In this document: piece after piece, positions 23,651 to 35,493 of the stretch | Layout: every line of letters starts with the position of its first letter | How positions within the stretch are numbered: the first letter of the stretch is position 1 | NCBI GenBank assembly: GCA_029204225.1 | Contig: CM055095.1 | Coordinates: 11,873,506 to 11,937,505, forward strand | Direction of reading: 5' to 3' | DNA from: Diphasiastrum complanatum | Taxonomy: Eukaryota; Streptophyta; Lycopodiopsida; Lycopodiales; Lycopodiaceae | DNA: 64,000 nt | Translations under genes and position numbers: made by a program | Notes under the pieces: model-generated | The model's database searches: none | Seen by the model: only the letters and a program-made list of their open reading frames with translations | Told to the model about the DNA's origin: nothing

Positions 23651-25535
23651 AGAGTCATCCTTGATGGTTTCCAACAAAACACCATCATCCAAGAGCAACA
23701 CCAATGATTCTTGGTGGATTGATAGTGGAGCTAGTTCCCACATGACATATCAAAAGGACATATTCTCCACTTTACTTTCTTACAATGATTTACATAGATC
23801 AATCTATACTGCAAGTAGTCAAGAATGTAAGACAAATGGAATAGGAACAATTCCCTTGTATGTGGGATCATCCAAAAGGATGAATCTTGATAATGTTCTT
23901 TATGTTCCTAAGTTAACCAAGAATTTGCTTAGTGTTGGCCAGTTAATGGATGATGGCCTAGATGTACAATTTAAGCATGGACTTTGTTCCATCCTTAGAA
24001 ATGATGAATGTATAGCCAAAGGCTTTAAGCAAGGTAGATTGTTTAAGCTTGATGCTAATGTTGCAGTGGAGAGTGTTAACTTGGCAAAGGTGGAGTTATC
24101 AAAGGTAGAATTGTGGCACAAAAGGTTGGGCCACCCCAACTACAAAGCCATGGAATCTATGGTAGAAAAGGAGCTTGCAGTTGGACTCCCCAAGCATCTG
24201 TCAAAGTGTGGGAAGAGATGTGAAGCATGCAGCCTCTCAAAGGCTCACAAACTACCCTTCTCAAGATCTACATCAAGATCAAACTCTCCTCTTGAACTCA
24301 TCCATTCGGATGTTCATAGTTTTTCACATGAGTCTAATGGTGGTGCCAAGTACTATGTATTCTTCATTGATGACTATTCTAGATTTTGTTGGATGTACCT
24401 CTTGTCTAGCAAATCAATGGTGTTTGATTCTTTTGTAAAGTTCAAGACTTTGGTAGAAAATCAACTTAGTACCAAGATTAAGGTATTAAGGAGTGATAAT
24501 CGAGGTGAATATATTTCCAATAAGTTGATTGACTTTTGTAGTTCTAATGGCATAAAGAGGGAGTTGTCATGTCCATACACCCCTCAACAAAATGGAGTGA
24601 GTGAGAGAAGAAATAGATCTCTTTGTGAGTGTGCTAAAGCCTTAAGGCTAGATGCTTCTCTATCCAAACCATTTTGGGGTGAAGCAATAACTTGTGCTAA
24701 CTATTTGTACAATAGATTGCCCAACCAAGCCATTGGAGGAATCACACCATTTGAAGCTCTATTTGGAGAGAAGCCCAATCTCAAGTATCTCAAAGTTTAT
24801 GGATCCACTTGCTATGTACACCAATCCTTGGATAAGAGAAGGAAGGATGATGCAACATCCATCAAAGGCATATTTGTGGGATATGGTGAGAATAGCAAAG
24901 GTTATAGAGTCTTCAATCCCATCACTAGCAAGGTGATAGTGAATAGGGATGTTATTTTTTATAAAGGACATGCTTGTGATTTGGATGATAATGCTACTAA
25001 TCATCTTGATGCCAAGGACCATGCTAAGATGGAGGAGGAGCTTCCAAGTGAAGAAGAACTTGAGGATCCACCTCAAGATGCAAGAACTCCAAGAACTCCA
25101 AGAAGATCTACAAGGGCAAGATCCGAGCCATTGAGGCTCACCTATGATGGTCAAGGTGATCAAAGGGAAGGCTCATCATCTTTCACATCTTACACCTTTC
25201 TTACTTCAATGTTAGATGAGCCAACATGCTATGAAGATGCTTGTAAGTCTAAAAGTTGGATGGATGCTATGCAAGTAGAGTATGATGCTCTTATTGAGAA
25301 TCATACTTGGGATCTTGTGGATCTTCCTCAAGGGAAGAAACCTCTTGATTGCAAGTGGATATTTAGATTGAAGTATAATCAAGATGGATCAATAAGCAAG
25401 CATAAAGCTAGACTTGTTGCCAAATGTTTTTTACAAACCAAAGGCATTGATTATGATGAGAGTTTTGCTCCTGTGGCTAAGCTTGTTACTATCAGGTTGA
25501 TCATTAGTCTTGATACAACCTTCAATACAACTTGA
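23540..25535 (+). pseudogene. Copia Pol: protease, integrase and RT start
   Basis: A long open frame of about 660 codons in the usual copia order. Protease DSGASSHM near 23,730; GAG-pre-integrase ELWHKRLGHPNYKAM with CEACSLSKAHKLPF (HHCC finger); integrase core LIHSDVHSF, YYVFFIDDYSRF, VLRSDNRGEY and NGVSERRNRS, giving all three acidic residues D, D, E; tail VNRDVIFYKG; then RT fingers WIFRLKYNQDGSISKHKARL and GIDYDESFAPVAKLVTIR. It stops at 25,533-25,535, where a deletion of roughly 10 bases shifts the frame. Apart from this and the Gag lesions, it is the best-preserved copia Pol in the window and could represent the autonomous partner lineage of B and C. Confidence 0.95.
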
Positions 25536-25943
25536 CTTCACAAATGCATTTCTCAACGGTTATTTGGAGGAAGAGATCTACATGAGTCAACCCGAGGGCT
25601 TCATCAAGGCAAATCATGAAGGAAAGGTGTGTTTTTTGAAGAAGAGCCTTTATGGGCTCAAGCAAGCACCTAGAGCATGGTACTCTAGGCTAAACTCTTT
25701 TCTCATTTCCATCAATTTCGTAATGAGTGCCTATGATCCATCATTGTATATAAGTTTTCATGATGGCATGATCATTATTCGTGTTTTGTATGTAGATGAC
25801 ATTATCTTGAGTGGTAATGATCTAGATGGAATTAGAGATGTAAAAATTGCTTTAGGAAAAGAGTTTAAGATGGTAGATCTTGGCCTATTAAGCTTCATTC
25901 TTGGAATAGAGGTTATCAGAGGATGTGATTTTAGCTTCATTTG
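25510..25943 (+). pseudogene. Copia RT core, truncated
   Basis: RT continues in a new frame: LDFTNAFLNGYLEEEIYMSQ, VCFLKKSLYGLKQAPRAWY, the catalytic motif YVDDIILSGND and LGLLSFILGIEVIRG. Similarity stops at about 25,943 (FSFICH), so the connection and RNase H domain, PPT and 3' LTR are missing here. The next bases encode an unrelated transposase fragment, which marks a junction. A copia RNase H fragment in the same orientation occurs at 46.58 kb. Confidence 0.95.
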
Positions 25944-26420
25944 TCACGCCCTCCACTGGAAAAATTAACGAGTAAAGATTGGCTTGAGAAATGGAACAAT
26001 GCAACGGAGAATTCCACTTTCATAGAGGGTATGAAAAGGTTATCCATAGTTAATACACTCCCATATTGGACGACATTAAAAATAACTCATTTATTGGATC
26101 CAATGTACATTTTCAAGAATGTGGGAGAGTCACTATGGAGACACTTCAATCGGTCAGAAGGTTTGTATGCATGAGTTCTTGATGAACTAAATTTTTTTGT
26201 TTAAATGCAAAACTTGTGGTCTAAAGATGGACAAGAGTCAAGGTCAAGATCAACTCGTGCACCGTGGATTTTGTCGAAGGAAGAGAATACGCATATAAAG
26301 GTAGTTATTTGACATATGCGATTTTCCATTGGATCCGCTGGGTCTATAAGAGGGGCATTTACCGCAGATGGCAAATTATCCGGATTAAAGTCTCATGATT
26401 GGCACAAGATGATACAGGTA
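25944..26420 (+). pseudogene. Tnp2-like (En/Spm, CACTA-type) transposase fragment
   Basis: Plus-strand coding fragment LSIVNTLPYWTTLKITHLLD followed by PMYIFKNVGESLWRHF, then after shifts APWILSKEE, GSAGSIRGAFTADGKLSGLK and SHDWHKMIQ, then a GT splice-donor-like end. The blocks HxLDxMHIxKNV, APxxLSKEE and GLKSHDxHxxmQ are the landmarks of Tnp2-type transposases. Both ends are missing: a copia RT abuts on the left and transposon E1 on the right (about 26,515). Several stops and shifts make it inactive. Confidence 0.7.
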
Positions 26421-26514
26421 TTTCTATTTGTTGTGTTTAATTAGTGACGCATATAATCAAGATTATTTGCATAAAATGTCATGACAATTATATTTCGGCC
26501 TATTTATGTTGACA

Positions 26515-27673
26515 GAGTGTATTTCGTCTTATTGGAAGACCAGAATTTTGGATTTCAGAACATCATCAAGAGGAAAATCTATTTCTGAAATTCTAGTCCA
26601 ACATGTATATATGCATTCAGAGAAAATGTGCAAGGATTCAACCATCAAGATAACAAAAAAAATAACTGAGTATTGATATTTTTGATACTTTGATTTTTGT
26701 CATTCATACATATCTAATAGTAAACTTGCCAATCTGATCATTTTTCTCTTGCAGATTTATATCCATCCAACATTAATGAATGGAAGCCGAGTGGATCTTT
26801 AGCAGATGTGTTAGATGTTATTCACACTTATATTGGACAGCTGCAATATCAAGGTAGAACTGCAAAAGATCTAGCTGATAGTGGGATCTTTTTTTATGAA
26901 TCAATGTACATTCCTGATACAAAAGAAAATTTTGGACAAATAGTACCAATTCCATTACCTAGTTTTGAAAATGAATGGATTGCACCAGATGCTACAATTT
27001 CAGAATCATTTTGTTGCAAGATATATAATGATGTAAAAAATTCCTTAAAAATGAGCACGGGATCAAAAACAGTCAGATTGAGTTGGTTTATTTCCTTGAA
27101 TATATTTGTGGATTTCTTTTCAAGTGTCAATGTACACAAAATACCAACGATGTTTGTATGCAAAAATTTATCGGATAGTTTATTATCTGAACTTATGGAT
27201 GAAGGCCTGGACAAAAGATCAGATGGAGAAATAGAATGCAGAATTAAAATGTCTTCCATGTACTTCCATTATCAAATATTGAAAAAGAATAAAGGTAAAT
27301 GGGTGCCATTCGATCAAGACTTGAAAGCCAGTGTACATTCAAAACGAAAAAATATTAAAATTATATACAATGATGTTGTTTTGACATGTGTTGAGGTGGA
27401 AGAGGATTGGAGTCTAAACTACATCTGGCGGGAACTATTGCTCCTACAAGATGATGTTCTTTCAGACTTCAAATTCATTTTCAATGGTAAACTCGTAAGT
27501 AACTGTAAACACTCGATCTTTTATGAATAGTTTCAATCAAAACTTTCTAATACAAACTCTATACTAATTCTAATTAACTTTGTATAAGTTTTATGCAGGT
27601 ACATAAAAGACATGAGTTCGAGATCAAATGTAGAGATATTGGCGAAACAATTCAACTTATGAAAGAACATTGA
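26515..27673 (+). pseudogene. Accessory gene A of transposon E1, function unknown
   Basis: Three probable exons on the plus strand. First: TSSRGKSISEILVQHVYMHS (about 26,515-26,670). After an intron ending TTCTCTTGCAG (26,755) comes a long exon to about 27,495: LADVLDVIHTYIGQLQYQGR, TVRLSWFISLNIFVDFFSS, ELMDEGLDKRSDGEIECRIK, IWRELLLLQDDVLSDFKFIF. An intron GTAAGT...TATGCAG follows (about 27,496-27,598), then VHKRHEFEIKCRDIGETIQL and the stop at 27,671-27,673. The same gene, convergent with the others, is in E2 at 38,897-40,259, where a start codon is kept. I do not recognise the protein family. The first exon's start is missing in E1. Confidence 0.6.
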
Positions 27674-27873
27674 GATTCACTATCAGCAAATACATGCCAA
27701 TCATCATGTCTTTTTGTCATTATAGAAAAATTGCATTCGAGTATTAGACTATGGACACAAGCTGATTGTAAGAATCTATTATGATATCAATAAAAAAAAT
27801 CCATACACGGATTGTTTACAAGTAAAATGATTGTATCTTTTTTTTTTATGTCTCTCTATTCACAAATAGATTT

Positions 27874-28932
27874 TTATTCAATCAATTTTTCTATATTTTC
27901 TATATCAGTAGTAGGAACTGATAAGGCAACAACCCCTTCTATAAGCTCGTCCTCCTCTGTTTTGGGAAGGGTCTCAATGTCTTTTAAGTCAAGAGGAATA
28001 TCTGTTACAAAATTGTCTTCCTCTGTATTAGGAATGACTTTTATTCTTTTTTTATCATATAAAATAAGATCTGCATTCTGAGCAACTTGAAAGGCTGTTA
28101 AAGCAGGAGCAGCTTCCTTTTGAGGGCCCTCGATTGTAGGTGCAACGCTTACACCGTACAAGGCATAGGTTCTGATCAACTCTTGTCGAATCTATATACA
28201 TCATCAGGAATATATGGCTCAAGAGTGAACTGTCATCACAAAATATGAGAATCAACAAATTACAAACAATGATAGTAATAAAAAATGAATCAGAATAAAA
28301 CGACCTACAAATGAATAGAATATTACATTTTCAATATCTACATTCGTTTGTAAATTATACCATTCAAAAAATAGCTTCGTATTGTACAGGACAAACCATG
28401 CACAACTAAAAGCGTCTTTTTGCTTTACACACTGAATATATAGAACGAAAATTAGTAATATTATGATAGAAATTCTATTTATGCTTTGACGATACATTTG
28501 AATAAAAAAAAAATACATGCATATCAGAGATAAATTGAATATACCTTGAGATATTTAATGGTTATCTCTCCAATTAAAATTGTCGTTGTCGGTATTTCTC
28601 GAACAACATCATGAAGTAGAGAATCAAATTCTTTATGTGTATTTGTAGCTGAGTTTAATTTTACACATAGAAAATTTGATATTCTCTCCTTATTTATCTT
28701 TACAAAAAGAATGTTCAAGCTCCAATGCCGACTGCAACAAGCAAACTACAAATATCCGCAAAAGCTTACCATGCACTGCCAAAAGACAAGTATCCTCAAA
28801 AACCTGGGACAGAAAATCTTCTACAGCACCCTCTAAGACCTGCATGGTTGTCACAATAGAACAAACGTTTAGCCCAAGTGACAGAGTGACATTCCGAACA
28901 GATCGGTCAGAAGAAGCTCTAGGGATCAACAA
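27874..28932 (-). pseudogene. Ulp1-like (C48) cysteine protease gene of E1
   Basis: Minus-strand gene with probable introns. From high to low coordinates: VLEGAVEDFLSQVFEDTCLL, NSATNTHKEFDSLLHDVVRE, then KQKDAFSCAWFVLYNTKLFF and, after an intron, RQELIRTYALYGVSVAP and an acidic tail ending NIEKLIE. The block Q-K-D-x-F-S-C-x-W-F-V-L matches the Gln and catalytic Cys region of Ulp1/SENP peptidases, and FDSL fits the segment after the catalytic His. I cannot see the His itself. Ulp1-like domains are known passengers of several plant DNA transposon families. E2 keeps only the last about 45 codons (38,569-38,698). Confidence 0.5.
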
Positions 28933-28949
28933 TTCAGTTGATCTTTGGA

Positions 28950-29835
28950 GTTTTCTGATCTCCCTCAGCCAGACCTGCTTCCTGCCATGCCTACGACCAG
29001 TAGCAGCTTTGCATTTTGAGAAAAGAGTTTGATAAATTTTCGGATATAATTGATTTTGATGCTGATGATCTTCTCCCTGGTGTTGACGATGTACATAATG
29101 AAAAGTTTTATTCAGGGAAAGATTGCTTGAAAATGGCTATGGAGGAAATGCACAACAAAGAAGATGATCTACCTTTTGAGGAGGAGTTTCTTAGAATCCA
29201 AAGTCAACTTGGTTTTCCACAGCCAACTGTCTATTCACCAACAATATTGACAATGAAAGGTGGACATAATATTGATGGAGAGACAGTAATTAGAGAAGAC
29301 AAAGCCAAATGCGTAAGTTTTTGTCTTTTATCAAGTACTAGTAGATTTGTTATGTCAGATTATATACTGGAGCTTACTTTGTTTTTATCATTTCAGAAAA
29401 CAATTTTCCTTGATAATTTCGCAATTCGTCGAGGAGGGCAGAGATCTTCTGCTAGAGAATTTTCAAGAGATCATGCACTAGGGCACTATCTGAAGTCCTT
29501 CAAGAATAATGAGATAAGTGTTGTCCATTCAAAGTTTTATCAACATGGTGAAACTATGATTATGGCAATCAAGGCACTGTCTCATTTTTTTGGAGGACAT
29601 AATTTTCAATAAGGTGCATAAAATAATTTTTGTAAAGAAAACTATTGTGGTTAAAATTTTAGGATATGGACCAGTGAATTCCATGTTCAGATCGTCCCAG
29701 TTTGCAGTGTATGCTGCTTATGTTGATCTGAGTAAGCATGAGAACTATGAGCTATTGGATCCATATGAAAGAAGAAAATTGTTGCATGATTCTAAGTTGC
29801 AACTTTCATTGGAAAAAATATCGGAAGCAGATTAG
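28950..29835 (+). pseudogene. Gene C of E1, unknown, absent from E2
   Basis: Plus strand. An exon with an acidic stretch (FSDIIDFDADDLLPGVDDVH, KMAMEEMHNKEDDLPFEEEF, TMKGGHNIDGETVIREDKAK) ends at a GTAAGT donor near 29,312. After an AG acceptor near 29,397 comes TIFLDNFAIRRGGQRSSARE, HALGHYLKSFKNNEISVVHS and ALSHFFGG, then a stop at 29,610-29,612. Another piece follows in a shifted frame, GYGPVNSMFRSSQFAVYAAY and DLSKHENYELLDPYERRKLL, ending at 29,833-29,835. The splice sites and even codon look suggest a real gene. No family is recognised. It could be a captured host gene. Confidence 0.45.
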
Positions 29836-29869
29836 ATACTGCTGAATTGTACTTTGTAAATATTTTTAT

Positions 29870-30720
29870 TTAATATACAAAATTTTATTGTGTGTCTATA
29901 GCCTACTGGCTTGTATAAATTTGCATGCTTTTTCAAATTTTTTATAATCCATCAATTTTGTATTATGACAAATTTGGATTCTTCTGTAAAACCATTGAAA
30001 AAGTTGCAGTATATAGCTGTTTTTTGTGCTAGTCCCACCATGTTGTGTACTTTTATGAAATGCTGCTCTTGCTTTCCAATGAGATTTTTCCATTCCTTGC
30101 GATGACCATATGCTAAGACTTCCACTATTTCTTGCAAAGAATGTCGAATGATGTCGTAATATGTGCTGCATGTCATAAAAACATAATCTAAATCAGTACC
30201 AAAAGTATCTAATTTAATTGCACATATTTGTCTATCGTGGTGTAAAATCAAAATTTGACCATATAATGTGTTATATGATCAACACCCCATGAACTTTGAA
30301 CTGCATTCCTTTGTGTATACGAGTAGAACCTTCTTCTTTGAAATCTTGACTTGTTGCAATAATTTCTTTTCAAACCGTGTATTGAACCTTAGATTGTTTG
30401 CTAGAATAATTTGATAAAAATCTTTGAGTTTTAGATCCTCCAATGCTCGGCTTGCATGGAATATTTCATGTTTTACCTGATAGCTTGTCATCTTTTTTTA
30501 TTTTTACGTGGCCTTTATGTAAGCCTGCTTTGGACAACACATCCTCTAATCTGGAAATAGCTTCCTTCGCAGAGGCCTCTGGCTCGGAATTCCATGCAAA
30601 CAAGATGTGAAGATATATTATTTTTTCTATAATACGCACCTCCGCATGCAATGTACAGATATGAACATTTCGTAGAAGAATCGGTAGTACAAGTTTCCAA
30701 TTAGGATCTTCTCGATCACT
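29870..30720 (-). pseudogene. E1 transposase, 3' exons
   Basis: Continues, exactly in frame, the E1 transposase part at 40,741-42,474; the E2 insertion separates codon AGT (30,720-30,718) from codon TCA (40,743-40,741). Residues: SDREDPNWKLVLPILLRNVH, CTLHAEVRIIEKIIYLHILF, AISRLEDVLSKAGLHKGHVK, then stops (one at the Gly of SGKTGNIP, one shared with E2 before KEII), a deletion of about 115 bases relative to E2, an intron, and the last exon SIWSSQGMEKSHWKARAAFH and STQHGGTSTK, ILQLFQWFYRRIQ. The GMEKSH...T.HGG block could contain the last acidic residue of a DDE catalytic centre; that is inference. Confidence 0.65.
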
Positions 30721-30757
30721 CATTAGAGAAAATATGGGCCCAAAGAGGGCCCTATAA
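30721..30757 (+). repeat. E2 left terminal inverted repeat
   Basis: CATTAGAGAAAATATGGGCC followed by CAAAGAGGGCCCTATAA. The pair of GGGCCC sites forms an internal palindrome. The E1 outer end at 42,842 has the same sequence in reverse orientation with hardly any change, so this is a family terminus. Confidence 0.8.
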
Positions 30758-31091
30758 GAAATACCAAGTAAGAGAGAGAGAAATAACTATAAAGTAATTA
30801 TAATATCATTTTCTAACTTCTTTACGCATCTGTCCGCACTACTTTCCGTGTAAATGAATGCACCTTAGTTTAGTCACATCAAACTTCACTGGTGTTTAAC
30901 CACAGTTAAAATATAATTTTTCAAAATGCTGAAATATTTCTTTCCAATAGTTGGGAACACTCAAAAATTTGAATTGGGAGTGACATTTCTAAAAAAAAAA
31001 CCTACGCCATCTCTATCTCCAATAGAGTCGTTAGCGCCATCTCCAACTTTGTTATTGTCATTGTATTGTTTGTTACTATACTACTGTACTG

Positions 31092-32435
31092 ATGACAAAG
31101 CTTTATCATCTTTATGTGGATCTGTCACCAAAATATGCTCCACTCAGGACGAGAAATTCAAAGCAACCCAAATTGTCAACTTCTGATATGGTCCGATACA
31201 GGGAGGAAAAGCTAAAACATGTAAATTTATGGTCATCAGGAACATTGTATCTTATTGATCCATGTTCATTGCAACATCCAGATTTTCATTCGGTGAGTCA
31301 TTTAATAATCTATATGTGTCATGGTAAAAATGGTCTTTTGGGTTACTGTGAGAATTTGATGCTCTATGGGAATGCACATTCAATGCAAAGAATACATTAT
31401 TTGGAAGAGGAATCAAGGAAAATATCAAAGGAATGCGAAGAAAAATCTACAAAGATGAAAACTTGTTTGGATGAAAATGAGATGCTCAAGGAGGAGATCA
31501 CAAAGGTTGAAATCTTCTTTGCAACATTATACAACTAGTAGTGATGAGATAAAAATTGCATTTCAATCCATGCGTATCTCATATTTGTCTCTTGTTAAAG
31601 ATATGGATGTGCTCAACAGAAAGGTCCGAAGCAACAAGAGGAAAAGACTGGTAAACAAGGATATATGTGATCTATCATCCAGAGGAGGTCATAGAAAAAG
31701 ACGAATCTGTGCATTCAAGTAAGTTATAGCTTATTTGGTATAGAATATTGCTTGAACTTTTTGATTCATTCATAATCACTAATTTTGTTATTTATTCATT
31801 TCAACTTTCTGTTGATTTGCTTATTATATAGTACTGTGAATACTATGAGTGTCCTAATTTCTACTGACATTTTCATGAACATTATGTTTGCAATGTAGAT
31901 CAGCATTGGTTGTTGAAGGCCATTTGGCCGATGAGATTTCAATTGGAAACTCACTAGGCTCTATCTTGACTTCTAAATCTATGAAATCAATGTTAAATAA
32001 TAACAAAATGAAAAAAATTAAGGCTTCAGTTACTGAGAGCATTATGGATGAAGTTGGAAAAATATTAGACACTACATTGCTTCAGGGGGCATGTGACTTT
32101 TCTAGCATTAGTAGGGAAGCATATGCAACAATGTTTAAGATGATAAAGGAGGCATTTGCACAAGTAAATATTAAAAAATTTCCAATCCCACGACCATTTC
32201 ATCTTTTAAAAAAATAAGACATGTTAAGCCATGGTATGTATACAATAGTTGGTAATCCATCTCATATCAATGAAGTGTATTGCTCGAAAGGAGAAAGTCT
32301 AGCATATAACAATTCCAACAATTTATTTATTGATATTAAACAGTTATTAACATTCATCATAAATTTTTACGGTATTACAAATGAGAATGTCAATAACAAG
32401 TTGATAGTTGTTCTAAAGTTAGATGAGTCTGAAAT
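31092..32435 (+). pseudogene. E2 transposase, 5' exons (coiled coil)
   Basis: Starts at ATG 31,092 (MTKLYHLYVDLSPKYAPLRT; same start context in E1 at 42,474). Followed by WSSGTLYLIDPCSLQHPDFH, a coiled coil (MQRIHYLEEESRKISKECEE, KTCLDENEMLKEEITK), a basic block RKVRSNKRKRLVNK that may be a nuclear signal or DNA contact, an intron GTAAGT...ATGTAG (31,722-31,898), then DEISIGNSLGSILTSKSMKS and MDEVGKILDTTLLQGACDFS. A 1-nt frameshift near 31,505 is shared with E1. A stop at 32,215-32,217 precedes a further in-frame part (YCSKGESLAYNNSNNLF, NKLIVVLKLDESEI), where copia B is inserted at 32,436. Confidence 0.65.
32431..32435. repeat. Target-site duplication GAAAT of element B (left)
   Basis: GAAAT here and at 36,996-37,000 flank element B exactly. 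Confidence 0.93.
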
Positions 32436-33138
32436 TGTGAAAGTACTGTACTTTAGGACCATAAATGGATCTACAAAAGATCCACAAGAGTGATTGGATG
32501 CTTGCTTAACAATCTATCAAAAAACTAGACACAAACAAAGTTGATCTAGATTGGCAGTTTGACAAACAACAAGCATTAACAATCAAAAGCATTGATCAAC
32601 ATTGAAATCCGAACCCACATGTGTGCACTACAGGCTGTAGTACGGCCTTCAACCTGAGAAACAAGTAGAAATTGATTTGGTTTCATTTGGATCACAAAAA
32701 CTCAATGTACATAGTGAACTAGCTTGAGATTGCCAATGAGTTCCAAAAATTTTCTATCCTCTCACTATGGAGAGAGGGAATACATAGCAAATTCGACTTC
32801 CTTCTTGAAGTTAGGTGGATTTCCAGCATGTAATAAGGAAGTTCACTCACTCTCCTTGACCTAAAATGAAACCCTAGTCTATTTCCTAGAGTCATGCTTG
32901 GTAGATAGCTAGTTGGTCAAATTTTCACCTTAAATCTAGGATTTAGGTCCTATAAACTAGGAATCACTACCAAAATGACATGACCAACCCTATGGACTTG
33001 ACCTAGCCTACATTAGGATGGGTTTCCCACGTGGCATCATGGCCTCACATGTGTGGGACCCACTTGTGTACACAATTTACACTATTCTACATGGTTTTTG
33101 ATCAAGCTAGATTTGCCAATTTTTGGCAATTCTTCACA
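32436..33138 (-). repeat. 3' LTR of element B
   Basis: 703-bp direct repeat; contains TTCCCACGTGGCATC near 33,026 and CACATGTGTGGGACCC near 33,046, again G-box or E-box like palindromes. The PPT AAATTTGAGGAGGAG (minus strand) is at 33,139-33,153. Confidence 0.93.
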
Positions 33139-33348
33139 CTCCTCCTCAAATTTAGCTTGATCTATTTACAACTCTCTTGATAGATCAATGAAAGCTTTTA
33201 TAAGTGTCTAAAAAATCCAGCTACAAAGAAGGAACTTTTGAGACTCCAATAGAGGATGATGTCCATGAAGGATCTTTCACCACCTCTTAGAGGATCCCTT
33301 ACAAGATGTTCCATAAATGTGTCTATATACATGTAGCACACTTCAAAA

Positions 33349-35493
33349 CTAAACATCATGACAAGCCATGAATTCCAAGGCATTTTGTGCACTTGAAGAT
33401 ACATCAATTAAAATATTAAGTGCATAAATAATGTTGCCAAAGACAACTTGTCTTGCTTGAAACATATGATTGAGCCTAGATGGCTCCATCTTGATACTAA
33501 AGGTTCTTCTTGGAGTCCTCGGGTCTTGAGCTTGCTCCTCCACTTGACTTGACTCCAAACCATCAATGAACTGAATAAGGTGTTGATCCAAAGGTGCTTC
33601 TTCAAGTTTACAAATCTTCCACTCTTGAAAGATCACATTTCCACCATTGACAAATTCTTTGGTTGAAAACAAGTAGATTCTACAATCTCTACTTGAAGAG
33701 CAAAACACTACCATTATTCCTATCATTGAAATAGGATAATCTTTGGTCCTTACATTGGAATGATCATGCACAAAGCATGTGGACACAAAGATTTCCAAAG
33801 CAAATGATGTTTCATCTTTTATGACTCTATTCAAACTATTACAAAAATAGTTATCCAATGAAATTGCTTTATCAACAACAAATGTAGATTTCAAAGCATC
33901 CCATTTCATTGTCTTGTCATACAAAGTAATAAACACCATGGATCTTAAAGGTAAGAAACAAGTCATCTCATGTCTACTAATACTTTCCAAAAAGTATTCA
34001 AAGATAGTAGACTCTCCAATGCTCACCACCCTTGCAAGATGCACACTTGAATGGACAATTTGCATGCAATTTGATGACTCGGCCATTGTCATTAAGGACT
34101 CCCTTGGAACTCTCATGCTTTGAGGCTGATCCTCAAGATCTTCCTCCTATTGATGCTCCTCCTCAATGCAAGCAAAATCACACTTTTCCAAGATCTCCTC
34201 TTGAGTGATCTCCTCCTTCGCCAAGCTCATTCTTTCAAAAGCAACACTAGCTTCCAACTTAAACAATCTTCCATATTTAAATCCCTTTGCAATGCAAACA
34301 TCATTCTTCAAGATGAAGCAAACACCATGCTTAAAGTGGACATCCAAACCACTCTCTAAGAGTAGACCAACACTAAGCATATTCTTGGTGATTGATGGTA
34401 CATAAAGGACATTTTCTAGATCCATGCATTTTGAGGATTCTAGATACAAAGAAATGGTGCCAACACCATCTATCCTACACTCTTCATCATTTGCAGTAAA
34501 GACAAACTTTTTAGCATCATTGAATGAGTGTAAGGTTGAGAAAAAGTCCTTTTCACAAGACATGTGGGAGCTAGCCCCACTGTCGATCCACCAATTGTCT
34601 CTTGAATTGCTATTGCTTGTCGGTGAGGATGTAGATGCCATCAAGAATACATCTACTTCATCCTCCTCCTCCTCCTTTGCAAGGTTTCCTTGTTTGTCCT
34701 CCTCCACTTGTGATCTTAGCCTCTTGTAGCATTCAGATGCATAATGCCACTTCCTTCCACAAAAGAAGCATTTTTGCTTTGACTTGTCCTTTGAGCTTGA
34801 TGCATCATCCTCTTCTTTGGCCTCCTTTGGATGCTTCTTCTTTCCATTGGTCTTCTTTTTGCCCTTGACTGAGAAATTGGCTTTCTCATCACCATCCTAC
34901 AAAGACAAGGAACTCATCCTAGATTTTGCATGGAGCATCCTACACTCTTCAGCCACTAATACACTGTGAAGTTTTTCTATAGTTGGCAAAGTGTCTTGGA
35001 TGGCAAAACTTTGGACCAAATTTGCAAAGTCATCTCCTAGACCATTAAGACAATTTGTACAAGCTCTCCATCATGAATCTTCTCTCCAATGGAAGCCAAC
35101 TCCCTATTTAGAGACTTGATTCTGAGTACATAATCATGTGCACTCTCCTCACTTCTTCTCATGCTTTGCAAACTTTGATTTCTAAGCATAAGAACTCTAG
35201 AAGTGTTGCTAGACTCATAGATTGATTTTAAAGACTCCCAAGCCTCTTTAGCACTAGTACATGCTGATACTTCTCTCAACAACATTCATCTTCACACAAT
35301 GAAGTGCAAGCCTAGATCTCTTCTTGTATCTAGCTAACTCTTGTGCACCTAGAGGTTCATCTTCATCTTCAATCAAGAACTCATAAAGGTCTTGGAGCAC
35401 TAAGAGTGACTCCATTCTAACCTTCCAAATAGCATAATTTGTAGAATTCAACCTCTCACTAGCTTCTAGAAGGTATGCTCCAGCAGATCCCAT
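33349..35493 (-). pseudogene. Element B Gag-protease-tail polyprotein, broken
   Basis: Reads from Met 35,493: MGSAGAYLLEASERLNSTNY with Trp intact at IWKVRMES. An 11-base deletion near 35,285 and a 1-base deletion near 35,040 shift the frame in Gag. TAG at 34,897-34,899 replaces the Gln of LSLQDGDEK. The zinc knuckle CFFCGRKWHYASEC and protease (WWIDSGASSHMSCEKDFF) are open. The C-terminal frame 34,116-33,349 has VVSIGESTIFEYFLESISRH, EIFVSTCFVHDHSN, SRDCRIYLFSTKEFVNGGNV and DPRTPRRTFSIKMEPSRLNH, corresponding to the end of integrase and the linker before RT. Element C has the same architecture without these lesions. Confidence 0.9.

Larger units (their letters stand above)
26515..30720 (-). 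mobile_element. Transposon E1, 3' portion (left segment)
   Basis: The left piece of a class II transposon oriented on the minus strand. It carries an accessory gene (plus), a Ulp1-like gene (minus), a second unknown gene (plus) and the 3' part of the transposase (minus). Its other part is at 40,741-42,842; between them sits E2. Its far terminus is lost: homology to E2 begins only at about 26,515, without the terminal CATTAGAG repeat, after a foreign Tnp2-like fragment. E1 versus E2 similarity is high along the whole shared length. Confidence 0.8.

Noticed and set aside
30721..30757. GGGCCC-rich terminus read as a CACTA end (CACTCATTAGAG at 30,717)
   Set aside because: The right end gives CACATTAGAG and the E1 end AGACATTAGAG, so only CATTAGAG is shared. 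No 3-bp duplication fits.
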